This document shows positions 41,743 through 51,061 of a stretch of 64,000 nt of DNA, piece after piece. The stretch comes from an uncultured Chloroflexota bacterium. GTDB taxonomy: Bacteria > Chloroflexota > UBA11872. Numbering within the stretch: the first letter of the stretch is position 1; the number at the start of each line of letters is the position of its first letter. The notes beneath the pieces are model-generated. The model saw only the letters and a list, made by a program, of their open reading frames with translations, was not told the DNA's origin and did no database searches. A program made the position numbers and the translations under genes. The DNA lies in the NCBI GenBank assembly GCA_958296175.1, contig OY282448.1, forward strand, positions 2,480,127-2,544,126. Reading direction: 5' to 3'.

Positions 41743-44700
41743 CTAGGGGTGGTAGGTCTGGCCGGGGGCTAGGGGCGCGGCGGGCGCGAAGGCGTCGAGT
41801 GTGCGCCAGGTCTCGTCTGGGTAGCGGCGCTCCCGCACCAGATCGCCCAGCAGCACTAGTTTCACCGGTTGGGCCGGGTCGCCCGGGTGGTACTCCAGCA
41901 CTCCCGCCTGGAAGTATTGCCGCACGAACCCCGCCGCCGCCCCAGGCAGCCGCAGCTCCGCCTGCGGGTGCGCGTCGGTGCGCGCGTCGGTCTTCGGATA
42001 GCCGAAGAACGCTACGCCGCCGGCCATGTGGAAGAAGTCCCGGAAGCCCGTCCAGCTCCCATCCACGGCGTAGTTCGACACGCGGTGACCCCAGGGGCCG
42101 AGCGCCGCGCCGGTCTGCTCGCTCACCAGCCCGGGCTCCACCCCCAGGTCGGGTGCGCCGGCCAGGCCGCCGCCGAGCTCGTCCCACACCAACCGGCGTT
42201 CGATCACCCAGCCGTCCCCCTGCGGGCGGCAGTCGATCACGCCGCGCTGGTAGTACTGGCTCAGCACGCCGGGCCGTTCCACGAAGACTTCCGAGATGGC
42301 ATGCCCCCAGCAGGGCAGCCCGCCGGTGGCGTCGTAGTGCGCCAGAAACCCGCAGGGCGACGCGCGGCCGTCGGGGGTGTCCACGCGCAGGTCGGGGATG
42401 TTGTGCGCCAGATGGACGTCCGGAACGCTGTGGCGGACGCGCTCGACGACCAAGGTCCAGGCGGGCGGCGGCGCAGGCGTCGGAGCAGGCGTGGGCGTCG
42501 GGGTCGGGGTCGGTTCGACCGCCGCGGCCGCGGCCGCGGCCAGCGTGGTCAGGTGCACGGCGGAGGGGTCGTCCGTCTGGTCGCTGTCGCCGTAGAACGT
42601 GACCTGCAGCGGGCCGGGCAGCTGCTCCGCCGTAACCGTCAGGCCGGTCGTGACCACGGCTTCCGCGCCCGGCGCCAGCGCGCCGCTGCCGACGTCCCGG
42701 CGGGCTACCCCCAACTCCGGCGAGCGCCAGAACACGCCCGTCAGCGGCACGTTGCCGCTGTTGCGCAGGGTGAACGTATACCCAATCCGCCCGCCCACCG
42801 CCACCGGCCCGGCGTCGCCGCTCAGCTCCACGGCCAGGCGGGGATGTTTGGCCGGCGGCGGCGCGGCGCGCCGCACGACCTGCACGATCACGTCGATGCT
42901 GACGGTCGTCACGCCGTCGAAGGCGCTGATCGTGACCTCGTAGCGGTTGTCGCCGTCCGCGTCGGCCGGCGCGTCGCCGGACAGCGCGTTCACGGGGCGC
43001 AGGTAACCCGTGGCCGCGGCGAAGGTGAAGGCGGCGGCGTCGGGACCGCTCAAGGTGTAGGTGAGCGTCTGCGTCCCGGACAGCGGCTGGTTGTCCGGGT
43101 CGATCGCGGCGAACGGACCGCCCAGGTCTTCTCCGGCCGCAACCGCGTCCATGACCGTGACCGCCGCCGCGGCGGGGGCGAACACCGGCGGGCCGCACCA
43201 GGAAGCGGCGGGGAGGTGGCCGCTGCGCGCCGCGCCGGTCAGCCGCACGCGGCCGGTCAGGCTGGCGTCCAGCGGCGTGGTGATGGGGTTGCCCTGCAGC
43301 CAGACCTGCACGCCGGCCGGCAGGCTGGCCAGGCTGGTGGGCACCGCGCCGCTCAGGCGGTTGCACTGCAGGCCGAGTGGCTGGCTCGCGCTCAGCGACG
43401 ACAGGTTGCCGAGCTCCATGGGGATGCCGCCGCTCAACTGGTTGTGGCCCAGAAAGAGGATTCGGAGACTCGACAGGCTGCCTAATTGTGCGGGAATGGC
43501 CCCGCTCAACTGGTTCTGACTGAGATAGAGCCGCCGGAGATTCGTCAGGCTGCCTAATTGCGCGGGAATAGCTCCACTCAACTGGTTCTGACGGAGGTCG
43601 ATCTCCACAAGATGCGTCAGACTGCCGAGCTGGGGCAGGATAGTGCCCCTGAGCGCATTGCCATCGAGCCGGATCTGCCGGAGATTCGAGAGGTTCCCAA
43701 GCTGTGAAGGAATCGGTCCGCTCAAATCATTGTTGGAGAGGACGAGGTCCCTGAGATTCGAGAGGTTGCCGAGCTGTGACGGGATCTGTCCGCTCAAATT
43801 ATTGTCGCCGAGATAGAGGTTCACGAGATTCGAGAGGCTGCCGAGTTGTGACGGGATCTGTCCGCTCAAATTATTGTGGCGGAGATCGAGGGTCTGGAGA
43901 CTCGAGAGGTTCCCAAGGTCTGACGGAATCTGTCCGCTCAAATTATTGTGGCGGAGATCGAGGGTCTGGAGACTCGAGAGGTTCCCAAGGTCTGACGGAA
44001 TCTGTCCGCTCAAATTATTGCCGTTGAGACCGAGACGCTCGAGATTCGAGAGGTTGCCGAGTTGTGACGGGATCTGTCCGCTCAAATTATTTCTGGTGAG
44101 AGAGAGGTGCTTGAGGTTCGAAAGACTGCCGAGCTCGGGCGGGATAGCGCCCCTGAGCGCATTGCTATCGAGCCGGAGCTCCTGGAGATTCGAGAGGTTC
44201 CCAAGGTCTGACGGGATCTGTCCGCTCAAATTATTGTTGAAGAACCAGAGATTATGGAGATTCGAGAGGCTGCCGAGTTGTGATGGGATCGATCCGTTCA
44301 AGCTATTGTCGTAGAGATAGAGCGACTGGAGATTCGAGAGATTGCCGAGTTGTGACGGGATCGATCCGCTCAACGTATTGCCGTTGAGAGAGAGATATTG
44401 GAGATTCGAGAGGCTGCCCAGTTCGGCGGGGATGCTCCCGGTCAGTTGATTATTATCGAGCTGGAGGTACGTGAGATTCGCCAGACTGCCCAGCTGCTTG
44501 GGAATAGACCCGCTCAGCTGGTTGCGCGAGAGCCCGAGCGACGTGAGGTTCGACAGATTGCCCAGCTCTGTGGGGATCGTGCCGCTCAGCTGGTTCGTCG
44601 AGATCCCGAGGTGCGTGAGATTCGCCAGGCTGCCCAACTCTTTGGGAATGCCGCCGCTCAATTGGTTGATGAAGAGCTGGAGGCTTACGAGATTCGTCAG

Positions 44701-45390
44701 ACCGCCCAGCTCTTTGGGGATCGTGCCGCTCAACCGGTTGACCCCGAGGTTGAGGTGCGTGAGTTCGGACAAACCGCTCAGCGCGGACGGCACCACGCCG
44801 GTCAGCGACTTGTTGCGGAGGAGGAGTCTCCTGACGCCTTTGCTGGAATCGACGGTCACGCTGTCCCAGCTGCCCATGGCACTGCCCACCGCCCAGTTCA
44901 GCGTGGCCGTGCCGCGCAGATCGTCCATGAGATTCAGCAGCGTTTCGCAGTCGCGCGCCACGTTGGCGTGCGCACCGCTGGCCGAGGCGGTGGGGTTCGA
45001 GGCCGCGCAGCCGTGCGTCACCGTCACCGCCATGGCCTGATCCACGCTGTCGCTGGCGTCGCTGGCGGTGACGGTGACCGCGGCGCTGCCCGTGCCGGCG
45101 GGCGTGAGCGTGACGGTCGAACCGCTGACGCCGACGGTGACGACGTCGGTGTCGCCGGAAGTGGCCGCGTAGGTCAGCGTGTCCATGTCGGCGTCGGTGA
45201 AATAGGCGGCGACGTCTACGGTGGCGGCGCTGCCGCCGATGACCAGCGCCTGGGCGGGGATGGTTCCCACGGCCGTCGGCGCGGCGGCAAAGGCGCGGCC
45301 CAGACCGAGGACGGCAAGGAGCGCAAGCAGCAGCAGCGCCGGTACCGCGCGGCGCATCAGACGCGCCCGCGGACGCACGTTGCTGGCCAT
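41743..45390 (-). CDS. Secreted leucine-rich-repeat protein with Chloroflexota-type C-terminal domain
   Basis: 1,215 residues from the ATG at 45390 (MASNVRPRARLMRR). A signal peptide (LLLLALLAVLGLGRAFA) is followed by a cadherin/Ig-like domain (AYFTDADMDTLTYAATSGDT). About 21 plant-type LRRs of 24 residues (L.L..N.LSG.IP..LG.LSNL) come next. Then follow another cadherin-like domain, a DUF11-like domain (FTLRNSGNVPLTGVFW), a Pro/Thr linker, and a C-terminal domain with FFGYPKTDARTD, FVRQYFQAGVLEYHPGD and LLGDLVRERRYPDE. No membrane anchor is seen. Two LRR units are identical at DNA level (43861-43932 and 43933-44004). The LRR stretch is AT-richer than its surroundings. Likely adhesion or recognition role. 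Confidence 0.88.
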   Translation of the reverse strand: MASNVRPRARLMRRAVPALLLLALLAVLGLGRAFAAAPTAVGTIPAQALVIGGSAATVDVAAYFTDADMDTLTYAATSGDTDVVTVGVSGSTVTLTPAGTGSAAVTVTASDASDSVDQAMAVTVTHGCAASNPTASASGAHANVARDCETLLNLMDDLRGTATLNWAVGSAMGSWDSVTVDSSKGVRRLLLRNKSLTGVVPSALSGLSELTHLNLGVNRLSGTIPKELGGLTNLVSLQLFINQLSGGIPKELGSLANLTHLGISTNQLSGTIPTELGNLSNLTSLGLSRNQLSGSIPKQLGSLANLTYLQLDNNQLTGSIPAELGSLSNLQYLSLNGNTLSGSIPSQLGNLSNLQSLYLYDNSLNGSIPSQLGSLSNLHNLWFFNNNLSGQIPSDLGNLSNLQELRLDSNALRGAIPPELGSLSNLKHLSLTRNNLSGQIPSQLGNLSNLERLGLNGNNLSGQIPSDLGNLSSLQTLDLRHNNLSGQIPSDLGNLSSLQTLDLRHNNLSGQIPSQLGSLSNLVNLYLGDNNLSGQIPSQLGNLSNLRDLVLSNNDLSGPIPSQLGNLSNLRQIRLDGNALRGTILPQLGSLTHLVEIDLRQNQLSGAIPAQLGSLTNLRRLYLSQNQLSGAIPAQLGSLSSLRILFLGHNQLSGGIPMELGNLSSLSASQPLGLQCNRLSGAVPTSLASLPAGVQVWLQGNPITTPLDASLTGRVRLTGAARSGHLPAASWCGPPVFAPAAAAVTVMDAVAAGEDLGGPFAAIDPDNQPLSGTQTLTYTLSGPDAAAFTFAAATGYLRPVNALSGDAPADADGDNRYEVTISAFDGVTTVSIDVIVQVVRRAAPPPAKHPRLAVELSGDAGPVAVGGRIGYTFTLRNSGNVPLTGVFWRSPELGVARRDVGSGALAPGAEAVVTTGLTVTAEQLPGPLQVTFYGDSDQTDDPSAVHLTTLAAAAAAAVEPTPTPTPTPAPTPAPPPAWTLVVERVRHSVPDVHLAHNIPDLRVDTPDGRASPCGFLAHYDATGGLPCWGHAISEVFVERPGVLSQYYQRGVIDCRPQGDGWVIERRLVWDELGGGLAGAPDLGVEPGLVSEQTGAALGPWGHRVSNYAVDGSWTGFRDFFHMAGGVAFFGYPKTDARTDAHPQAELRLPGAAAGFVRQYFQAGVLEYHPGDPAQPVKLVLLGDLVRERRYPDETWRTLDAFAPAAPLAPGQTYHP

Positions 45391-45442
45391 GGGCGTATAT
45401 CTTATTGCACGCGGGGCGCCTCCCCCCACCCTCTCCACCCGA

Positions 45443-45563
45443 GAGACCTGTGCATAACCCCGTCATTCCAGCGCACGCCGGAATCCATCGTCATCGTCGA
45501 CAGGTTCAACGAGCCTTCGGGCTGGGCGCAGCCCGCCCCGGCGATGATGTATGCAAAGGTCTC
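45443..45563. repeat. MITE-like element with 14-nt terminal inverted repeats
   Basis: GAGACCTGTGCATA (45443-45456) and TATGCAAAGGTCTC (45550-45563) are inverted repeats with one mismatch, enclosing 93 nt. Inside lies CCCCGTCATTCCAGCGCACG (from 45458), a form of the dispersed GTCATTCC...GGAATCC palindrome. The element has the same ends as 35876-36021. The rest of the 45391-45726 gap has CTC-rich strings and no gene. Confidence 0.65.
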
Positions 45564-45726
45564 GCCCAGAGAGCGGGGAAAGAACTACCTGCGCCCCGCC
45601 GCCGCGCCCCACGCTCCTTCGAGGGAGTGGGGAAAGAATGAAGAGCGTGAAGAAAACGTGCCGCAAGACGCCGGGGCGCACGGGCGGGTCCGTCGAGGCG
45701 GCGTTGGACGTGGGACGTGGTGACGC

Positions 45727-48618
45727 ATGAGGGTCGACCCGGCGGTGGTTCCCGGCTTGCTGCTGCTGGCGGCGGAGCTTTGTGCGCTGGCCGCGGTTGG
45801 GTTCGTCATCGTGCGCACGGCCCTGCGTCAGAACGACGACGCCATGGCGCTGGCGCAGGGGCTTGTCGTGGGGCCGGCGCTGTGGGGGCTGCTGGTCAAC
45901 TTCGTCATGTACGCGGTTCCCGGCCGCGCCGGCGCGGCCGTTGGCTGGGCGGTCATGCTGGCGCTGGGCGCCGCGCTGGCCTGGCGCGCGCGGCGCAGCC
46001 GCACGCGCCTTCTGCCGCAGCCGCGCGTTGCGGCCGGGTTCGCCGCGGCCGCGCTGGCGCTTTTCTGGATCGCCCTAGCCGCGCGTCAGCAGTTGCTCAC
46101 TCCCGACAGTCACATCCATTTCGGGCTGACCGCTTCGATCCGCGCGGGGACGTTTCCGCCGGAATTGCCCTGGACGCCGGGACAGCCGGCGTTCTATCAC
46201 CACGGCGTCGATCTGCTGCTCGGCGTGTTGACGCCGCCGTTCGGGCCGGACATGGCGTTCACGATGGAACTGCTGAGCGCCTATGTCTGGACGGGCCTCG
46301 TCCTGGCGGCGGCGACGGCGCTGCTGCGGCTCGGGGGATGGCCCGCCGCGCTGATTGCGTCGCCGTTGCTGCTCACCTTCGGCGCCTGGACGCTGGTATT
46401 CGTCACTCCGCCGCCTGTGGTGCAGGCGCCCGTCCCCACGGGGCTGCCATCCGCCGGGCTGCGCGCCTCGCTGCTCGAACTCTATTGGCCAGACGCGGCC
46501 GGGCCGACGGATTGGGAAGCCTCCTGTGCTGGCCGCGGGTGCGCATCGCCGCCAAACATCTACAAGCCGCTCTTCACGCTGGCCTACGCCCTGGCCTTCG
46601 TGGTGCTGGAGCGGGCCGCGGCCGGCCAGCGCGGGCGCGCGGCGGTCAGCGGCGGCGGCGCATCGAGCGACGCGGCTAACGCGCACGCGCGCTGGCCGGC
46701 CGCGGTCACGCTGGCGGCGCTGGTCGGGTTCCTGGGGCTCACCGACGAAGTCGTCGCACTCGTCGTGCTGGTGGTCTGGGCCGGCCTGGAAGCGGCCGCG
46801 CTCTGGGCGGCGCGGCGCGCACGCGCCCCGCGCGTGCGCGCGGCGCTGCGCGCCGCCGCTGGCCCAACGCTCGCGGCCCTGCTGCTGGCCGCGGGCGGCG
46901 GCGTGCTCACCGGCGCCGCGACCGACGCGGCCGGCTCGGGCCTTTCCCTTGGCTGGACGCAGGACCCCGGCGGTCGGGGGATTATCGGGTCGCTAGAGTC
47001 GATGCCCGGTGGGCTTGGCGCGCTGGGCTTCGGTCCCGTCGCCGTGGCTGCCGCCGCGCTCCTGCTCGCCTGGCGCCACCGACCCGTGCTCGCCCTGGCC
47101 GCCGGCGGCGGGCTGTTCCTGCTCGGCACGCTCCTGCTGCGGTACGACTTCGCGCAGCATGACCTGACTCGATTCGACGGGCATGCGCGCAACTTTGCCG
47201 TGCTGGCGTTCATGGTTGCGCTCAGCGCCCGGCTGCATACCCTGCGCCCCCGTTGGCGCTTCGCCGTTGGCGCGCTGGTCGTCCTCTTCATCGTTTGGCC
47301 AACCGCGGCAGGGCCGGTTCGCATGCTGGGGCCGGCCCTTGCGCAGGGAGTGCAGGCTGCCAACGCCCGGCCGGAGCTGCCCCAGGTCCTGTCGGCGCCG
47401 CGAGGGCGCTCAGTGATCGAGCCTTTTGCGCCCCCTGCCGTCAGCGCCTACGTGCGCGACCACACGGCCGGCGGCGCGCGCGTCCTCTCGCCGCTGCCCA
47501 TGGAAATGTCCCTGGCCACCGGGCGCCCCAACGCGGCCGGCTTCGTCGGGCGCATCCACCTCTTTTGGAACCGCGGCGCATCCTATCTGGACGCCATCGA
47601 GCATCTGGAACCGGCCGCCCTGCGGCGGCTGGGCATCGACTACGTGCACGCGCCGGACGACTGGGTAAACGAGCTGCCAGCGCGGGCAGCGCGCTGGCTC
47701 CAGGACCCCAAACTCTTCGACCTGCTCGTGCGCGAGGGCGCCGACGCGCTCTACCACGTGCGCCCCGAGTTCGTGCAGCTCGACGCGGCGCCAGCGCCCA
47801 CTTCGTTCGAGGCGCTGCGGCGGGCCGTGCCGGCGGGCGCCACGGTCTATCTGCCGGAAATATTCGACTTGAAGGTCATGGCGCGCGCCGCGGCGTCGCT
47901 GCCGCATGCCCGGCTGCTTGGCTATCGCGACCATCGGAGGCTGCACCTGCGGACGCCATTTCGAACCGAACCGCTCGGCGCGCAGACGCCCGACTACCTC
48001 GTGGTTCTGCGGCCGTACCTGTCCTGGGTGGCGCCGGCTGGCGACCGTCGGCCGGTCTGGTGGAACGACGAGGTCGTCGTGATGGCGCTGAACGACGCCG
48101 CCGCGCCGACACGGCCGCCGCCGCTGCGGGACGCCCGCGTGCTGGTATCCTACGCGCGCGTTGTCGACGAACGCATCGAGTTCACCGCAACCTTGGCGGA
48201 CGCTCGGGCGCCCGCGGCGTGGACCGGGCAGGATTGGGTCGTGACGGCCGTGGACGACGCGCTGCCCTGGAACATGCCTCGCAAGACCCACGCCGATGGC
48301 CGCCTGCGTCACGCGGCCTGGTTTGGCGGCCACATCTGGCCAGACGCGAAGACGACGACCCGCACGTACGAGTTCGACGCACGCGCGTCCCGGCTGGCCG
48401 TTCGAAACGACCGCGGCGCGTTCGACGCGGCCGCGTCGGCCGGCGGTTTGCAGGGTCCCGGCGTCTGGGTGTTGGGCATGCGCCTGCAGAGCGAGAGGCG
48501 GCCGGGCGACTGGCGAGACGCCGCCTATCTCCCGGTGCTGAAGATCAGGGTCTCCGACGCCGGCCGCGTGTCTTTTCAGGTCTATGAGGCCGAGAGCGGC
48601 GCGTGGTTGGCTCCGTAG
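45727..48618 (+). CDS. Large polytopic membrane protein, GT-C glycosyltransferase-like
   Basis: 963 residues. The N-terminal two-thirds has about eleven hydrophobic helices, beginning VVPGLLLLAAELCALAAVGF. A large hydrophilic C-terminal part (residues about 560-963) is probably extracytoplasmic. The loop after the fourth helix (LLTPDSHIHFGLTASIRAG, PAFYHHGVDLLLGVL) carries Asp/His residues in the place expected for the catalytic acid of GT-C enzymes. No gene for a polyprenyl-linked sugar pathway is adjacent. GT-C assignment is inference from topology. The first 30 residues are repeated in the short frame that follows. Confidence 0.75.
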   Translation: MRVDPAVVPGLLLLAAELCALAAVGFVIVRTALRQNDDAMALAQGLVVGPALWGLLVNFVMYAVPGRAGAAVGWAVMLALGAALAWRARRSRTRLLPQPRVAAGFAAAALALFWIALAARQQLLTPDSHIHFGLTASIRAGTFPPELPWTPGQPAFYHHGVDLLLGVLTPPFGPDMAFTMELLSAYVWTGLVLAAATALLRLGGWPAALIASPLLLTFGAWTLVFVTPPPVVQAPVPTGLPSAGLRASLLELYWPDAAGPTDWEASCAGRGCASPPNIYKPLFTLAYALAFVVLERAAAGQRGRAAVSGGGASSDAANAHARWPAAVTLAALVGFLGLTDEVVALVVLVVWAGLEAAALWAARRARAPRVRAALRAAAGPTLAALLLAAGGGVLTGAATDAAGSGLSLGWTQDPGGRGIIGSLESMPGGLGALGFGPVAVAAAALLLAWRHRPVLALAAGGGLFLLGTLLLRYDFAQHDLTRFDGHARNFAVLAFMVALSARLHTLRPRWRFAVGALVVLFIVWPTAAGPVRMLGPALAQGVQAANARPELPQVLSAPRGRSVIEPFAPPAVSAYVRDHTAGGARVLSPLPMEMSLATGRPNAAGFVGRIHLFWNRGASYLDAIEHLEPAALRRLGIDYVHAPDDWVNELPARAARWLQDPKLFDLLVREGADALYHVRPEFVQLDAAPAPTSFEALRRAVPAGATVYLPEIFDLKVMARAAASLPHARLLGYRDHRRLHLRTPFRTEPLGAQTPDYLVVLRPYLSWVAPAGDRRPVWWNDEVVVMALNDAAAPTRPPPLRDARVLVSYARVVDERIEFTATLADARAPAAWTGQDWVVTAVDDALPWNMPRKTHADGRLRHAAWFGGHIWPDAKTTTRTYEFDARASRLAVRNDRGAFDAAASAGGLQGPGVWVLGMRLQSERRPGDWRDAAYLPVLKIRVSDAGRVSFQVYEAESGAWLAP

Positions 48619-48752
48619 ACCCGGCGGTGGTTCCCGGCTTGCTGCTGTTGGCGGTGGAGCTTTGTGCGCTGGCGGCCGTGGGGTTCGTGGTCGTGCGCAT
48701 GGCGGCTTACCGGGAGTACGACGACCCGTCTGCTGCCAAGCCTCCGCCGTAG
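48603..48752 (+). pseudogene. Truncated duplicate of the 5' end of the preceding membrane-protein gene
   Basis: A GTG-started frame of 49 codons overlaps the end of the preceding gene by 16 nt. It encodes VDPAVVPGLLLLAVELCALA followed by AVGFVVVRMAAYREYDDPSA. Residues 5-31 repeat the first residues of the 963-residue protein almost exactly, and the DNA is close to identical over about 85 nt (48618-48700 against 45733-45815). After that the similarity stops and the frame ends in KPPP. It is most simply a remnant of a tandem duplication or a deleted paralogue. A functional single-pass peptide cannot be excluded. Confidence 0.6.
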
Positions 48753-48809
48753 GTTCACGCGGCGCATCGTCGGTGACTGGGCGGGCGCGGCACGCGGCGC
48801 GGCGGTGAG

Positions 48810-50072
48810 TTACACCGCGCTGGCGGCGGGTTCGACTAGGACGCCGGCGCGGGCGGCTTTGGTCCAGCGGGCGTGGAACGCGGGGCTGCCGTCGTCGTCG
48901 TCGGTGGCGAGGGACACGCCGGGCTCGAAGAGGGGGCGGTTGCCGGCCAGGAAGTCGTTTTCCAGCTCGACGTAGTCGGTGTAGGCCGCGCTGGCGCCGT
49001 CGGCCCAGCGCACGGTGTGGAGCATGCGCGGGAGCTGCTGCGGGGAGGTGTCGGGGCGCCGCAGGCGCTCCAGCGCGTCTTCGTCCACGTCGACCCCCAG
49101 GCCCGGCGCTTCCGGAACGCGCAGGTAGCCGCGCTGGATGCGGAGGGGGCGGCGGATCAGGTCGTCTCGATAGACGTTCAGGCAGGTGATGGCGGGCCAT
49201 TGCGCCGCCTTCAGCGCCGCGCCCAGGTGCGCGGTGAAGGCGGTGGTGATTCCCGTCCCCACGAACTGGAGCCACACGGGCATGCCGGCCTCGGCCGCCA
49301 GGGCGGCCTGATGCAGGGTGAGCGCCGCGCCGCGGTTGAGCACCCAGCCGTCGCACACGCCTTCCTTGACGGCGGTCAGGAACGGCGGGTCGTCGAAGTG
49401 CATGGCCACGGGGCGGCGCAGCTTGGCGCGCAGCGCGCGGTTGCCTTCGACGTCGCGCTGCGGGATGGGCGTCTCGAAAAACGCGATCTTGGGGAAGGCT
49501 TCCAGGTCGGCCAGCACCTGCTGCGCGCGGCCGGTGGAGACCAGGAAGCTGTTGAAGTCGAGGTCGAAGGCGCAGTGGTCGGGCGTGGCGCCGCTGAGCG
49601 CCTGCATGGCGGCGCGCAGGTCTTGCCAGGGCCGCGCTTTCAGCTTGAAGCTGGTGTAGCCGGCGGTCAGGGCGTCCTGGGTCTGGCGCACCCAGGCGTC
49701 GGTCGGCATGTCCCAGCACCACCAGGCGATGGGGCACCAGTCGCGCACTTTGCGGCCGACGAGCCGGTAGGCCGGCACGCCCAGCGCTTGGCCGGCCAGG
49801 TCGAACATGGCCTGCTGCAAGCCCGCGCCCAGGCTGTCGTCCCACAGCAGGTCGGCCGGATTGCGCCCGATGACGCGCTCCACGGCTGCGTCGGTGACTT
49901 GGCCCCAGGTGTAATGGGGAATGGTTTCGCCCCAGCCGACGAGTCCGCTGTCGGTGGTGACTTTGCAGACCTCGACGATTGACCAGTCCACGACTTTGCG
50001 GCGCATATAGGGCGCGGCGCTGGAGACAAAGCCGGCGTCCACCGGAATACGCTCGACTGACGTGATCTTCAT
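48810..50072 (-). CDS. Enolase-superfamily enzyme (mandelate racemase/muconate lactonizing type)
   Basis: 420 residues from the ATG at 50072 (MKITSVERIPVDAGFVSSAA). An N-terminal capping domain precedes the barrel. Candidate catalytic and metal residues are the Lys pair in TSFKLKARPW, Asp in CAFDLDFNSF, Glu in AFFETPIPQ and Asp in VAMHFDDPP. This is the order of the superfamily's Lys and three metal ligands. The expected general-base His/Asp pair near the end is not obvious, so the subgroup is uncertain; a sugar-acid dehydratase or cycloisomerase is possible. It diverges from pyrE across a 332-nt gap. Confidence 0.88.
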   Translation of the reverse strand: MKITSVERIPVDAGFVSSAAPYMRRKVVDWSIVEVCKVTTDSGLVGWGETIPHYTWGQVTDAAVERVIGRNPADLLWDDSLGAGLQQAMFDLAGQALGVPAYRLVGRKVRDWCPIAWWCWDMPTDAWVRQTQDALTAGYTSFKLKARPWQDLRAAMQALSGATPDHCAFDLDFNSFLVSTGRAQQVLADLEAFPKIAFFETPIPQRDVEGNRALRAKLRRPVAMHFDDPPFLTAVKEGVCDGWVLNRGAALTLHQAALAAEAGMPVWLQFVGTGITTAFTAHLGAALKAAQWPAITCLNVYRDDLIRRPLRIQRGYLRVPEAPGLGVDVDEDALERLRRPDTSPQQLPRMLHTVRWADGASAAYTDYVELENDFLAGNRPLFEPGVSLATDDDDGSPAFHARWTKAARAGVLVEPAASAV

Positions 50073-50184
50073 GGCATCTGCCCCGCCGCCACCTGCGCGG
50101 CGGCAGTGTCGCACGCAACGGCCGCCGCATGGAACGGCGGCGCGGGGCCGGGGCGCGGCCTGACCTTGCCGATGCGCGGCCGGC

Positions 50185-50267
50185 GCGTGCCCGAGGCGGG
50201 CGGCGCGGCTCGTCGGTGAGGGTCCACGTTTGCCGCGACTCGGCGTGCCCGAGGCGGGGGGCGCGGC
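50185..50267. repeat. Two spaced direct repeats upstream of pyrE, 58-60-nt period
   Basis: GCGTGCCCGAGGCGGG followed by (C/G)GGCGCGGC occurs at 50185-50209 and 50243-50267, 25 nt with one mismatch. A looser match extends each copy to the left (CGGC at 50181 and 50241). The intervening roughly 31-33 nt are unrelated. The minus-strand form starts GCCGCGCC and has the same C-run, GC-core layout as the other spaced repeats. Confidence 0.7.
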
Positions 50268-50318
50268 GGTTCCGACGCCGGCTGCGCCGCGCCGGCCGCG
50301 GCCTGCGCCGGAATGCGC

Positions 50319-50347
50319 TTGACCCGACCGCGCAGCTTGACAATAAT
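50319..50347 (+). promoter_or_regulatory. Sigma-70-type promoter of pyrE
   Basis: TTGACC (50319-50324) and AATAAT (50342-50347) are separated by exactly 17 nt, each matching consensus at five of six positions. Transcription would start near 50354, about 50 nt before the proposed TTG start of pyrE. This is the best promoter match in the window. Confidence 0.65.
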
Positions 50348-50404
50348 CTGCGCACGCGCGGCTCGCTGGGAGGCGTTTGGCGTCGGTCGCTCGTCGCGGT
50401 CAAT

Positions 50405-51061
50405 TTGCGTCATCGCGGAGAAACACCGACGAACGAAATCAGCGCCCTGGAGCTGGCCCGGCAGATGTACGAGCTGGGCGGCATCCGCTTTGGCCGGTAC
50501 ACGCTGGGCCGGTCCACGGTCGACTCGCCTGTGTACGTGGACCCGAAGCGTCTGATTGCCGTGCCCGCGGCCCTGCGGACGGCGGCGGCGCTGGTGCGCG
50601 ACGCGGCCGAACTGGCGCAGGCGCGCCGCCACCACCAGGCGGAACCGTTCGAGCTGGTGGCGGGCGTGCCGCTGGGCGGTCTGCATCTGGCCACGGCGTA
50701 TTCGCTGTCGACCGACTGCCCGCTGATTTATGTCAAGCCGGAGCCGGAGCCGGACCAGTACGAGATTGTGGGCCGCTTTCTGCCCGGGCAGCACGTGCTG
50801 CTGCTGGACGACCTGATAACCAGCGGCGGCTCCATCATTCAGACCGCCCAGGCGCTGCGCGGCGAAGGGCTGCGCGTGCGCGACGTGATTGTGCTGGTCG
50901 ACCGCGACGTGGGCGCCGCGCGCCGCCTGGAACACCACGGCCTGCGCCTGATCTCGATCGTCACGCTGCCCGCCATGCTGAACCACTACATGAGCGAGCG
51001 GCTGATTGGCGAGGACGAATACCGGCGCAGCCTGGAGTATCTCGAGGCGCAAAAGCCGTGA
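50405..51061 (+). CDS. pyrE: Orotate phosphoribosyltransferase (TTG start inferred)
   Basis: Makes orotidine 5'-phosphate from orotate and PRPP in pyrimidine synthesis. The core begins ALELARQMYELGGIRFGRYT, followed by STVDSPVYVDPKRLI and VAGVPLGGLHLATAYSLST. The PRPP-binding loop is LLLDDLITSGGSIIQTAQAL, with DD and GGS as expected. Upstream of the core only TTG at 50405 serves as a start downstream of the promoter; it gives 218 residues, of typical length. ATG 50464 would remove conserved N-terminal residues. The stop overlaps the next gene's GTG (GTGA). Confidence 0.88.
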   Translation: MRHRGETPTNEISALELARQMYELGGIRFGRYTLGRSTVDSPVYVDPKRLIAVPAALRTAAALVRDAAELAQARRHHQAEPFELVAGVPLGGLHLATAYSLSTDCPLIYVKPEPEPDQYEIVGRFLPGQHVLLLDDLITSGGSIIQTAQALRGEGLRVRDVIVLVDRDVGAARRLEHHGLRLISIVTLPAMLNHYMSERLIGEDEYRRSLEYLEAQKP

